Shown: positions 23,640 through 31,023 of the stretch, piece after piece
Layout of the letters: every line of letters starts with the position of its first letter
How positions within the stretch are numbered: the stretch's first letter is position 1
Assembly (NCBI RefSeq): GCF_017545445.1
Contig: NZ_JAFWOM010000099.1
Location: forward strand, 1 to 33,906
Length of the DNA stretch: 33,906 bases
Source of the DNA: Fibrobacter sp.
GTDB taxonomy: Bacteria > Fibrobacterota > Fibrobacteria > Fibrobacterales > Fibrobacteraceae
Direction: 5' to 3'
Notes under the pieces: model-generated
Database searches by the model: none
What the model was told of the DNA's origin: nothing
The model's input: the letters and a program-made list of their open reading frames with translations, nothing else
Made by a program: the position numbers and the translations under genes

Positions 23640-23858
23640 AATGGATCCCCTCCCGTTGGTCGAGGATGACATACGTTCTGGATTGCCACGCCCCCACTTC
23701 GACTACGCTCAGTGACCTTGGGCTCGCAATGACGATTCCTCGATTTCGCCGCATTCTTCATTGTTCAATCCTAGATCCTTCGACTCCGTGCTACGCACTT
23801 CGCTCAGGATGACACCTTTTTGTCTTTCATCTCTCGTCTGTAGCCCGCCGTAGCGGGC
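23640..23858. repeat. Cluster of dispersed palindromic repeats
   Basis: At least three units lie side by side: one ending GAGGATGACATACG (about 23644-23675), one ATTGCCACG...GCAATGACG (about 23680-23733), and one ATCCTTCGACTC...CAGGATGACA (about 23773-23813). A GCCCGC/GCGGGC hairpin follows (23843-23848/23853-23858), flanked by CTCTCGTCT words, just past the gatB stop; it may serve as the gatB terminator. Confidence 0.7.
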
Positions 23859-23873
23859 GTTCTCTCGTCTAAA

Positions 23874-25331
23874 CTAGCCTTCCTTCGCGAGCTTGTCGAG
23901 AATCTGGTTCACGAGGCCCGGGTTAGCCTTGCCGCCGGACTTGCGCATGGTCATGCCAACGAGGAAGCCCTTGAGAGCGACCTTCCCTGCCTTGAATTCA
24001 GCGAACTGGGCTGCATTAGCGGCGCAGACTTCGCGAACCACGGCTTCGATAGCGGCGGTGTCGGTCACCTGCACGAGGCCCTTTTCCTTCACGATGGCTT
24101 CGGGATCCTTGCCTGTTTCGAACATTTCAGCAAACACAGTCTTTGCAATCTTGCCGTTGATGGTGTTGTCTGCAATGAGGTTCACGAGCGTGCAAAGCTG
24201 TTCCGGCTTGATCTTGAGAGCGGAGAGACCGCCTTCCACATCCTTGAGCTTGGCCAAAAGTTCCGTGATGACCCAGTTGGCGAGCACCTTGCCGTTCTTG
24301 CAGTTCTTCGCGGCGGTGTCGTACCATTCGCTCACGTCGCGGTCTTCGGTGAGCACCTGAGCGTCGTATTCAGAAACGCCGAAGTCCTTCATGAAGCGTT
24401 CGCGGCGGGCATCCGGCAGTTCCGGAAGCGTGCGGCGGATTTCTTCGACGAATGCCGGGTCAGTCACGAGGCGGACCATGTCCGGTTCCGGGAAGTACTT
24501 GTAGTCATGAGCGTCTTCCTTGCTGCGGATGACGATGGTCTTGTCCGCATTGGGGTCGTAACGCTTGGTGCACTGTTCCACTTCCTTGCCGGCGTCGAGC
24601 GTCGAGGCCTGCAAGTTCATTTCGCAGTAGAGAGCCTTTTCGAGGTTCGTAAAGCTGTTCAAATTCTTGATTTCGGCACGGATGCCGAACGGAGCGTCTT
24701 CCGACGGACGGAGCGAAATGTTGCCGTCGCAGCGCATGTTGCCGTTTTCCATGTTGGCGTTCGAAACGCGTGTGTATTCGAGCGTCTGCTTGATTTTCTT
24801 GAGCACGAGCACGGCTTCTTCCGGGCTACGGATGTCCGGTTCGGTCACGATTTCACAAAGCGGCGTTCCGCAGCGGTTCGCGTCAAAATGGCTGTTTGTC
24901 GGGCTCATGTCGTGGATGAGCTTGCCCGCGTCTTCTTCCATGTGGATACGGGTGATGCCCACGCGCTTTTTGGTGCCGTCAGCCTTCACGATTTCGAGCC
25001 AGCCGTCCTTGCAAATCGGATGGTCATACACCGGTAGTCCGCCCGTCTGCGTAATCTGGTAGCCCTTCGGCAGGTCCGGGTAGAAGTAGTTTTTACGGGT
25101 CCACATGGCGTTCAAGTCGATTTCGCAGTTGAGGGCAAGGCCCAAGCGAATGGCGTATTCCACGGCCTTCTTGTTCGGCACAGGCATTGCACCCGGCATA
25201 CCGAGGCAAACAGGGCAAACGTGCTTGTTCGGGGTCGTATTCACTTCAATTTCGCAGCCGCAGAACATCTTCGTTTTAGTAGCAAGCTGGCAATGGATTT
25301 CAAGACCGATAACAGGACAATAATTAGACAT
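23874..25331 (-). CDS. gatB: Asp/Glu-tRNA amidotransferase subunit B
   Basis: A 485-residue GatB, the kinase/tRNA-binding subunit of the GatCAB complex that converts Glu-tRNA(Gln) and Asp-tRNA(Asn) to the amidated forms. Landmarks: PVIGLEIHCQL at the N-terminus, PVCLGMPGAMPVPNKKAVEYAIRLGLAL, RKNYFYPDLPKGYQITQ, HMEEDAGKLIHD, DFNRCGTPL-like FDANRCGTPLCEIVTEPD, and a C-terminal YqeY-like helical domain ending in MRKSGGKANPGLVNQIL. Length is normal. The ATG at 25331 is chosen because GGAG lies 7 nt upstream; a start at 25343 would destroy that SD. gatA and gatC are not in the window. Codon use is GC-rich, typical of the core genes here. Confidence 0.97.
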   Translation of the reverse strand: MSNYCPVIGLEIHCQLATKTKMFCGCEIEVNTTPNKHVCPVCLGMPGAMPVPNKKAVEYAIRLGLALNCEIDLNAMWTRKNYFYPDLPKGYQITQTGGLPVYDHPICKDGWLEIVKADGTKKRVGITRIHMEEDAGKLIHDMSPTNSHFDANRCGTPLCEIVTEPDIRSPEEAVLVLKKIKQTLEYTRVSNANMENGNMRCDGNISLRPSEDAPFGIRAEIKNLNSFTNLEKALYCEMNLQASTLDAGKEVEQCTKRYDPNADKTIVIRSKEDAHDYKYFPEPDMVRLVTDPAFVEEIRRTLPELPDARRERFMKDFGVSEYDAQVLTEDRDVSEWYDTAAKNCKNGKVLANWVITELLAKLKDVEGGLSALKIKPEQLCTLVNLIADNTINGKIAKTVFAEMFETGKDPEAIVKEKGLVQVTDTAAIEAVVREVCAANAAQFAEFKAGKVALKGFLVGMTMRKSGGKANPGLVNQILDKLAKEG

Positions 25332-25370
25332 GTTAAACTCCAATAAATTTTACGCGGAAAAGATAAAAAA

Positions 25371-25402
25371 AAGTAGGAAGTAGGAAGTAGGAAGTAGGAA
25401 GG
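25371..25402. repeat. 7-bp tandem repeat (AAGTAGG, about 4.5 copies)
   Basis: Four exact consecutive AAGTAGG units and a partial fifth lie 40 nt upstream of gatB. The same word type (AGTAGG) occurs near 7700. Being a perfect short tandem repeat, it may vary in copy number. Confidence 0.85.
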
Positions 25403-25472
25403 AATTTGGCTTTATTAACGCGATTCACAAAGAGGAGTCTGTTGGTGGTTTGGGGAATGGAGGAACGGAACG

Positions 25473-26513
25473 TTAATATTTTGATTTGAACAATGTTGTG
25501 ATGGTGAGGGAATCGTAGTCCCCTTCAAATGAACCGCCCAAATAACTGTATGTCAGCTTCCAAGTAATAACCGTATCGCGTTCCAGCGGTTTCTCAAGTC
25601 CGTTCACAAAGAAAAACGCCTTTTTTTCATAATCCGAAGGATAGCACTGGCCAGGACAATACTGCAACTTTTCCGCCACATAATGGCCTAAAGAATCCTT
25701 CTTATAAATTATTCCCTTCGTCACCCAATCCGGCAAGCCCTCCATCGTAATGTAATAGCCCGTCTGCAACGTGTCCATGGCAAACGTCGGATGTCGAGTA
25801 TCCAGAGTGTCTAACGCAGCACGGAAACTGGCGGAATCAAAGAGCGGAGCGTTTATCCAAGGAATATAATTTGTCCAAGCTTTTTTGCCATAATTCAAAC
25901 GCGTTGTTTCCCACTTGTGATACGTGCCGTAAGCAACTTTATCTACATAAAAAGTATCCCTGATGCAAAGGACATTACGGTTATTGCATCTCACGAAATT
26001 CACACGACTATCAACGACAGCTACGGTGCTTTGGGTTTTATAAACGCGGCAGACGTACGAAGGCGTGGCACAAGAAAAATTCTTTTGTACAGAATCAAGG
26101 CTGCAAGAAACACGTCTCTCGCATTCACTACCTACATTCGAGGAATCTGCCGTAAGAGCCGTCAACGTATCGTAACTATTGTCATTACGCCTTCCATAAA
26201 CGAAACTTGTATAGCGATGCACAAGAGTATCGTTGTAGAGGGTATCATAGACCAAGAAAGAATCAACAACGAAAACCGTGTCGCAAGCAGTCACCAGAGA
26301 ATCCCATCCCCCATCTTGCTGAATATGGTACAAATCAAAGCCATGATGCGAGAATACGCACCCTTCGACAAGTTCATGCTTTGCGGATGCCGAACTGGAC
26401 GGAGAGTCAGAACAAGCAACAAAAAATAAACCGACAAACAGAAATAAAATAGAAAGCATAACGGAAATATACAAACTTCGATGTATGGTTGCTCCATTTT
26501 TTCGACTTGACAT
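25473..26513 (-). CDS. Large lipoprotein of unknown function
   Basis: A 346-residue lipoprotein with a long n-region, a hydrophobic segment (SVMLSILFLFVGLFF) and lipobox FVAC (Cys34). A Ser-rich stretch follows. The mature part is Cys-rich (CVFSHH, CDTVFVVD, CERRVSCSL, CATPSYVCRVY, CNNRNVLCIRD, CPGQCYPSD) with many Tyr/Asp/Thr and predicted beta strands. A hint of repeated DT(L/V/F) strands (VVDSFLVYDTLYNDTLV) suggests a beta-rich extracellular fold. I do not recognise a family. It is divergent from the membrane protein gene at 26565, and the -35 element of that gene's promoter lies within its first codons. Confidence 0.8.
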   Translation of the reverse strand: MSSRKNGATIHRSLYISVMLSILFLFVGLFFVACSDSPSSSASAKHELVEGCVFSHHGFDLYHIQQDGGWDSLVTACDTVFVVDSFLVYDTLYNDTLVHRYTSFVYGRRNDNSYDTLTALTADSSNVGSECERRVSCSLDSVQKNFSCATPSYVCRVYKTQSTVAVVDSRVNFVRCNNRNVLCIRDTFYVDKVAYGTYHKWETTRLNYGKKAWTNYIPWINAPLFDSASFRAALDTLDTRHPTFAMDTLQTGYYITMEGLPDWVTKGIIYKKDSLGHYVAEKLQYCPGQCYPSDYEKKAFFFVNGLEKPLERDTVITWKLTYSYLGGSFEGDYDSLTITTLFKSKY

Positions 26514-26532
26514 TCCAAAATTATGCTATATT
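26507..26532 (+). promoter_or_regulatory. Possible promoter of the rightward membrane genes
   Basis: TTGACA (26507-26512) and TATATT (26527-26532) lie upstream of the ATG at 26565, but the 14-nt spacer is shorter than the usual 17. Either box could be misassigned. Confidence 0.4.
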
Positions 26533-26564
26533 CGAAAAGGAATAATTTAAAACAAAATATTTTT

Positions 26565-27338
26565 ATGTGCGAAGAAGAAATTGTCATTACAAAACGTTGT
26601 GCGGAATCTTGGCTGAAAAGAATCCGTAATTTGGCGGGATTCTTAGGAATGATCCTCCCCTGGATTGCACTGGTCGGAGCCAGCATCGTTGCAAAAGCAA
26701 AACCAGAAGCTATTCCCGACGACTTCTGGGAAACGTTGTCCATATCGGCGACGTATTACTTAACCCCCTCGCTGACAGGGATTCTCACGACGGCGGCAAT
26801 CGTACTGATGTGCTACAAAGGCTACGACTGGAAAGACGAGCTGGTGACGACCATATCCGGCATTTTCGGTTTGATGGTTGTCGTATTCCCTTGCGATTGT
26901 TCGCTTGCGAAAGGGACGGTCGGATTTTTCCAATTACCCGTGAGCGTTTCAGACAAAATTCACTGCACCGCCGCCGTCCTGTTTTTCTTGCTTTTGGCCA
27001 TCAATAGCATTTTCCTATTTACGCTCGGCGAAAGCAACACTCCGCAAAAAAGAATCAGGAACATCATTTACAAAGTTTGCGGAATCGGGATGTTTTCCAC
27101 TTTAATTTTGCTACTTCTGCCGATCGAGTTTTCTGCAAAAATTTTCGTAGTCGAAACGATTGCGCTCACGTTCTTTGGCGTGAGCTGGCTCGTGAAAGGG
27201 CAAGTATTCGGATTGCTTGCCGATAAGCCGGCGTGTTGCACCGCCGCCTCCCCCACCGATGTTTCCGCTGACGCAACCGCAGAAACATCCTCCGACATAT
27301 CCTCCGATGCAGATGACAACCAAGATGTCGGATGCTAA
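26565..27338 (+). CDS. Six-to-seven-helix membrane protein
   Basis: A 257-residue integral membrane protein with about six or seven hydrophobic segments. They lie at about residues 18-38 (LAGFLGMILPWIALVGASIV), 56-78, 89-106, 127-147, 162-180 and 186-204. A short acidic, Ser/Thr/Asp-rich C-terminus follows (about 220-257, ASPTDVSADAT region). Layout and the KIHCTAAVLFFLLLAINSIFLF segment loosely recall DUF998/Frag1-like membrane proteins, but I cannot confirm that. The start at ATG 26565 (MCEEEIV) is preferred to an upstream frame ATG at 26523, which overlaps the promoter region. A second membrane protein gene follows after 15 nt, so the two are probably one operon. Confidence 0.78.
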   Translation: MCEEEIVITKRCAESWLKRIRNLAGFLGMILPWIALVGASIVAKAKPEAIPDDFWETLSISATYYLTPSLTGILTTAAIVLMCYKGYDWKDELVTTISGIFGLMVVVFPCDCSLAKGTVGFFQLPVSVSDKIHCTAAVLFFLLLAINSIFLFTLGESNTPQKRIRNIIYKVCGIGMFSTLILLLLPIEFSAKIFVVETIALTFFGVSWLVKGQVFGLLADKPACCTAASPTDVSADATAETSSDISSDADDNQDVGC

Positions 27339-27353
27339 CAACATATTTAAGCA

Positions 27354-27965
27354 ATGTCATTTTTGAACAACTCTAAAAATAACACTGCGGATTCCAACGA
27401 CGAGGACGACGTTCTCAAAGCCGAGAAATGGTGCGCGGACTTCAAGAAGAATCCCCTGAAAGCACTGCTTTTGTTCTGCATCTGGATTGTGCTCATCGCC
27501 ATTTGCGCCAAAACAGTATGGGAGCACTACCTCATAGGCTGGGAACTGCTCAAAACCGCAAAGGGAGGCATAGCAGAATTTGTCTTGATTTTATCATTCT
27601 GCATGATTTTCAAGCAATCTGCCAAATTATTCAAGGGTTCCGGGCATGATGCGGCAAAATTTTTACTCCGAGCTGTAGGCGTAATTATGGTCTGCGCAAG
27701 TATCCTTACCGCGATTATTGCAGGCCCAGCCACAAGCGGGTACGGCTGGATGGAAGACGAAGCGAAATCTTACATCAACGAAGAAATCCTCAATAAAGAT
27801 CCCATCGAATGCACCGCAGTCAGCATTAACAAGAAATCAAACAACACCTACTACGGCAAAGCGAGTTTTTCTAACGGCACGACCAAAAACGTTGTCGCAA
27901 CATTCTTATTGCTGGAATCGCACCGTCGAGCAATTGTGTATAAGGTTAAGGTGAATTTATACTAA
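27354..27965 (+). CDS. Membrane protein with C-terminal soluble domain
   Basis: A 203-residue protein with a charged N-terminal stretch (NDEDDVLKAEKW), then three hydrophobic segments (about residues 36-56, 70-86, 102-122), and a soluble C-terminal domain of about 75 residues. That domain begins YGWMEDEAKSYINEEIL and continues with beta-prone IECTAVSINKKSNNTYYGKASFSNG...VVATFLLLESHRRAIVYKVKVNLY. The C-terminal layout resembles small secreted domains that follow membrane anchors in many Gram-negative proteins of unknown role. It probably works with the preceding gene product, 15 nt upstream. No family recognised. Confidence 0.78.
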   Translation: MSFLNNSKNNTADSNDEDDVLKAEKWCADFKKNPLKALLLFCIWIVLIAICAKTVWEHYLIGWELLKTAKGGIAEFVLILSFCMIFKQSAKLFKGSGHDAAKFLLRAVGVIMVCASILTAIIAGPATSGYGWMEDEAKSYINEEILNKDPIECTAVSINKKSNNTYYGKASFSNGTTKNVVATFLLLESHRRAIVYKVKVNLY

Positions 27966-28000
27966 ATATTAGCAGAAAGTGAGATGTTATCAAATTTCGA

Positions 28001-29103
28001 TTATTTCACAATAATTTTTGCCAAACGAACAGCGTGAGCACTTTCGATACGCACTACATAGTTACCCTTAGTCAGGTATGCAAGACTGAAGTTCTTCACA
28101 GAAGTGGCCGATTCGGTGAACGTTTCTACCACATGACCCATGAGGTCGAACACCTGCACGCGAACCATGGCGGAATTCGGCGATACGACCGTCAGTTCGT
28201 TGTTGGCGTAACTGAACACGAAACTCGGCATGGCGGCAACGATATTCAAAAAATGATCGCTGCCCGAAGACATCGCAGAACTGCTCAATAGATCCTCGAT
28301 CGGGGTCGAGGATGACGAGGCAACGACATTAATCTTGCCCGTCACGGTCTTTGTGTTTTCATAATAATCCGTCAATTCGAACGTATAAGTATATTCATGG
28401 GTTGCCGATTCAGGATCAATCGTTCCAGAAATCTTAACTTGCTTCTTTTCTTTATCTTGTTCCACCTTCAAATTAGCAGGAACATTCCCCTTCACAGAAT
28501 ACATGTGGCTGTACTGATAGACAATCGGAGCAATATCTTGGCCAGCAACAACCGTCTGATTATCGCGACCTTCAACGAGATCGAACGTCATAGTCGCTGG
28601 AATTACTTCAATCGTTGCTTTGGCACTCGCTTGATTTTCGGGACCAATGACAGAAAGCACAATAAGGTCCGCTTCACCGCTACGACCACTCAACTCTAAA
28701 GAGATCGAAGGAATCGGTTTTTCCTTCACTATAAATGTAAATTCGGTCTTGGCTAAATTGCCTTCATCGTCTTTGACTACGATATAAGCATTGTACGTAC
28801 CGGCGGCAATATCTTTTCTCATCTGTCCAGAAATTTCACAAATAGGGCCTTTAGTCCACCTTTTCGTCAAGCCAAAATTATCAGTCAACTTGTCGATCCT
28901 TCTTTATATTCAGGATCGTAATTCTCACCGAAGCCAGTATTTTCATACAGAATTCGAATCGTCTCAATATTTTCGCCCGCAAACACAGTCTGTTCAAGTT
29001 TGCCTTCCACAACAATTTGATTAATCTTTTGCGAAGTATAATTTTAAGCAGCGGCGACAACCGCAAAGAATAAGAACATTGCCAACGAAATCATTTTTTT
29101 CAT
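28001..29103 (-). pseudogene. Broken Ig-like protein gene with T9SS-type C-terminus
   Basis: A strong SD (AAAGGAGGAAATC) precedes ATG 29103, which encodes a perfect signal peptide (MKKMISLAMFLFFAVVAAA) and then hits a TAA at 29046-29044. The same frame then continues NYTSQKINQIVVEGKLEQ...YDPEYKEG to a TGA at 28887, and the remaining protein is in another frame from about 28895 on. The downstream part has a beta-sandwich repeat (VEGRDNQTVVAGQDIAPIVYQY...YTFELTDYYENTKTVTGKI) that resembles the upstream fragment. It ends in a T9SS type A-like sorting domain (VQVFDLMGHVVE...LTKGNYVVRIES...RLAKIIVK). So one nonsense and one frameshift mutation have inactivated what was a secreted protein of about 366 codons. 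Sequencing error could explain one, less easily both. Confidence 0.78.
28292..28316. repeat. GGATGAC-type palindrome inside a reading frame
   Basis: ATCCTCGA (28292-28299) is inverted at 28306-28313 and followed by GAC. On the coding strand it encodes part of the Ser-rich linker (around SSSSTPIEDLLSSS) before the sorting domain, so this repeat sits in frame within a coding region. Confidence 0.7.
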
Positions 29104-29228
29104 GATTTCCTCCTTTATCTAGCGAATGAATCCCCAAATTTCTTGTAAAAATAGAAACTTTCGAAAAACTTTGCTAGATGGTTTATGGCCCGGACATTTT
29201 GATTTTGAGGCTGTCTAACCCCAATCGC

Positions 29229-29257
29229 TTGTGAATCTATACAAAATAATGTATATT
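29229..29257 (+). promoter_or_regulatory. Promoter of the TPR gene
   Basis: TTGTGA (29229-29234), 17-nt spacer, TATATT (29252-29257). The likely transcript starts near 29264 and leaves about 37 nt before the ATG at 29301. No clear SD is present. Nothing else is evident in 29104-29300. Confidence 0.6.
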
Positions 29258-29300
29258 GAAAAGGTCGGTTTTATAGAAGAGTTTTTCAAGCGTAGATTAA

Positions 29301-30716
29301 ATGACGTCGCGTACTAGATTCATCAAGACATTCGCTCTCGGACTTGCCGTAGCCTGCACATCTTTGTTTGCAGAGTTCTCCTACACGTCGAGTAAGTATC
29401 AGCAGGATGACTGGTCTCCCGAATATGGTAGTAACACTTGGATGTATGAGGACCCAACAGGAATCTTTGAAACGGATCCCCTCGATGTATTCCATGCAGC
29501 TATAAATCTTTATTTAAACCGTCAGTTTTTGGATGCTGCATACGCTTTCGGAAAAATCCAGACCAAGTACCCGAAATTCCGCTTGGCGGACGAGGCTGCT
29601 TTCTACATGGCAAAGTCCTTTGAAAACCTCCGTATGCACAAGGCTGCGAAGTCCATCTACGAAGACGCAATCAAGCGCTATCCGCAGAGTGACCTACTCG
29701 CCAAGTTTCACTTCCAGTTGATGAACATCGACTATAAGGAAGGTAAGTACTCGGAAGCAATGGCCAAGTACCAGTACATCGTTCAGAATTTCAGCAAAAG
29801 TGATGCAAAGATTGATGCAGACTACATTGCCGGCCAGATCAAGTTCGAACAGGGCCTCTATCAGGAATCCATTGATCTGCTCGCTTCTATCCTTCCGGGT
29901 AACGCCAACTACCTCTACGCTCGCTATACCATGGGTATCGCTTACAGCCGTATGAACAAGTTTGACGAAGCCGAAAATTGTTTCCGCACTATTACGGAAC
30001 AGCCGGTTTCCAACAAGTCCGAACGCGACACTCAGAATGCGGCTAAGGTGAAGCTCGGCCACCTACTCTTCTCTGCCGAAAAGCCGGACATTGCAGCTGC
30101 CGCTCGGATGTATCTCCAGGTCCATAAGGAATCTCCAGTGTTCGGCGAAGCTATGCTCGGTATTGCATGGTGCTTTCTCAAGGTCAACAAGCCGGACGAA
30201 GCTATCAAGCCGGCCAAGTGGATTATTTCTAACCTTCCGGAATCCTTTCACGTGCCTGAAGCATATCTCGTGATGGGTTACGGCTACTTCTTGAAGAAAA
30301 ACTACCAGAATGTCCTTGAAGCTTTGACTCAGGCTATAGAGCGCACGGAACAGCCGATTGTGCGTGTTGCTTCTCGCGACAGCGCCCGTCAGGCTTTCGA
30401 TGCAATGCAGGGCCAGTTCGACTCTGTTCAGGTTCTTGCCTTGGATCTAGCTCGTCAGTTGCCGACTTCACGTGTGGAAAGCAAGCGTAAAGCTTTGCGT
30501 CCGACATTCAATAAGGTTCACAAAGCTATTGAAGATTATGCATCGTTCATGCAAAGATCCATCCAGAGTGACCGTTTTGAACCTATCCGTCAGCGTATTA
30601 GAGATGACGCTGGCTTTACACTAAGCACGCCTCGTCCCGGTCCCTATCGACCTCCTAATTACGGTAGGCCAGATATTGACCCATCTGAATTAGAAGACTT
30701 TGATGACTTAGAGTAG
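29301..30716 (+). CDS. Secreted TPR protein
   Basis: A 471-residue protein with a signal peptide (MTSRTRFIKTFALGLAVACTSLFAEF). Several tetratricopeptide repeats follow from about residue 60 to 355. Examples: INLYLNRQFLDAAYAFGKIQTKYPK, AFYMAKSFENLRMHKAAKSIYEDAIKRYP, DYKEGKYSEAMAKYQYIVQNF, GIAYSRMNKFDEAENCFRTI, MGYGYFLKKNYQNVLEALTQAIER. The repeat type is that of YbgF/CpoB- and BamD-like proteins, which scaffold envelope complexes. A helical region (about 370-440) and a Pro/Asp-rich acidic tail (YRPPNYGRPDIDPSELEDFDDLE) complete it. The first segment could be read as a lipobox, but the Cys (VACTS) is in a weak context. Codon use is GC-rich and well biased, suggesting good expression. Function in envelope assembly is inference. 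Confidence 0.88.
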   Translation: MTSRTRFIKTFALGLAVACTSLFAEFSYTSSKYQQDDWSPEYGSNTWMYEDPTGIFETDPLDVFHAAINLYLNRQFLDAAYAFGKIQTKYPKFRLADEAAFYMAKSFENLRMHKAAKSIYEDAIKRYPQSDLLAKFHFQLMNIDYKEGKYSEAMAKYQYIVQNFSKSDAKIDADYIAGQIKFEQGLYQESIDLLASILPGNANYLYARYTMGIAYSRMNKFDEAENCFRTITEQPVSNKSERDTQNAAKVKLGHLLFSAEKPDIAAAARMYLQVHKESPVFGEAMLGIAWCFLKVNKPDEAIKPAKWIISNLPESFHVPEAYLVMGYGYFLKKNYQNVLEALTQAIERTEQPIVRVASRDSARQAFDAMQGQFDSVQVLALDLARQLPTSRVESKRKALRPTFNKVHKAIEDYASFMQRSIQSDRFEPIRQRIRDDAGFTLSTPRPGPYRPPNYGRPDIDPSELEDFDDLE

Positions 30717-30766
30717 GGCAACAACCAATATTCGGCATGACCGCAGCATTGTAAAAAAATACAGTT

Positions 30767-31016
30767 TGACTTGACATTTCCTTCAAAAAGGCTCTGTCAA
30801 GCCTTTCCGTATTGCTGCGTTAAAAATCTTTATTGGCTGTAAATTGGCTGCGGTTTCTTGGCGGGCTCTGTCAAGCTTTTTCGTATAGTCGCGAACCCGC
30901 TACGGTTATGCTGCGGCGGTCAAAACAACCTAACATTTTTGGTATGAATTCGCAGATTTCGATGGGCTGACGGATTGGGAAATTTTTGTTAGCCAATGAT
31001 GGGCGTATAGAACGAG
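30767..31016. repeat. Repeat unit R1, left of the FISUMP gene
   Basis: It begins with a 23-bp segment (30767-30789) identical to 33284-33306 in the ruvA promoter. A 74-bp stretch (30790-30863) identical to 33046-33119 follows, then a diverged remainder ending GGGCGTATAGAA. Two GCTCTGTCAAGC cores lie at 30791 and 30865. The unit lies between the TPR gene and the end of the FISUMP gene; no gene is seen in 30717-31023. Confidence 0.85.
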
Positions 31017-31023
31017 CCTACGA

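Noticed and set aside
23624..23761. N-terminal extension of the small membrane protein up to the ATG at 23761
   Set aside because: The extension translates palindromic repeat DNA (HCEPKVTERSRSGG), a known type of spurious coding, so a shorter start is more likely.
25371..25402. CRISPR array from regular short repeats
   Set aside because: The units are 7 bp with no spacers; it is a simple tandem repeat. No CRISPR-like repeats of 24-40 bp with regular spacers were seen anywhere.
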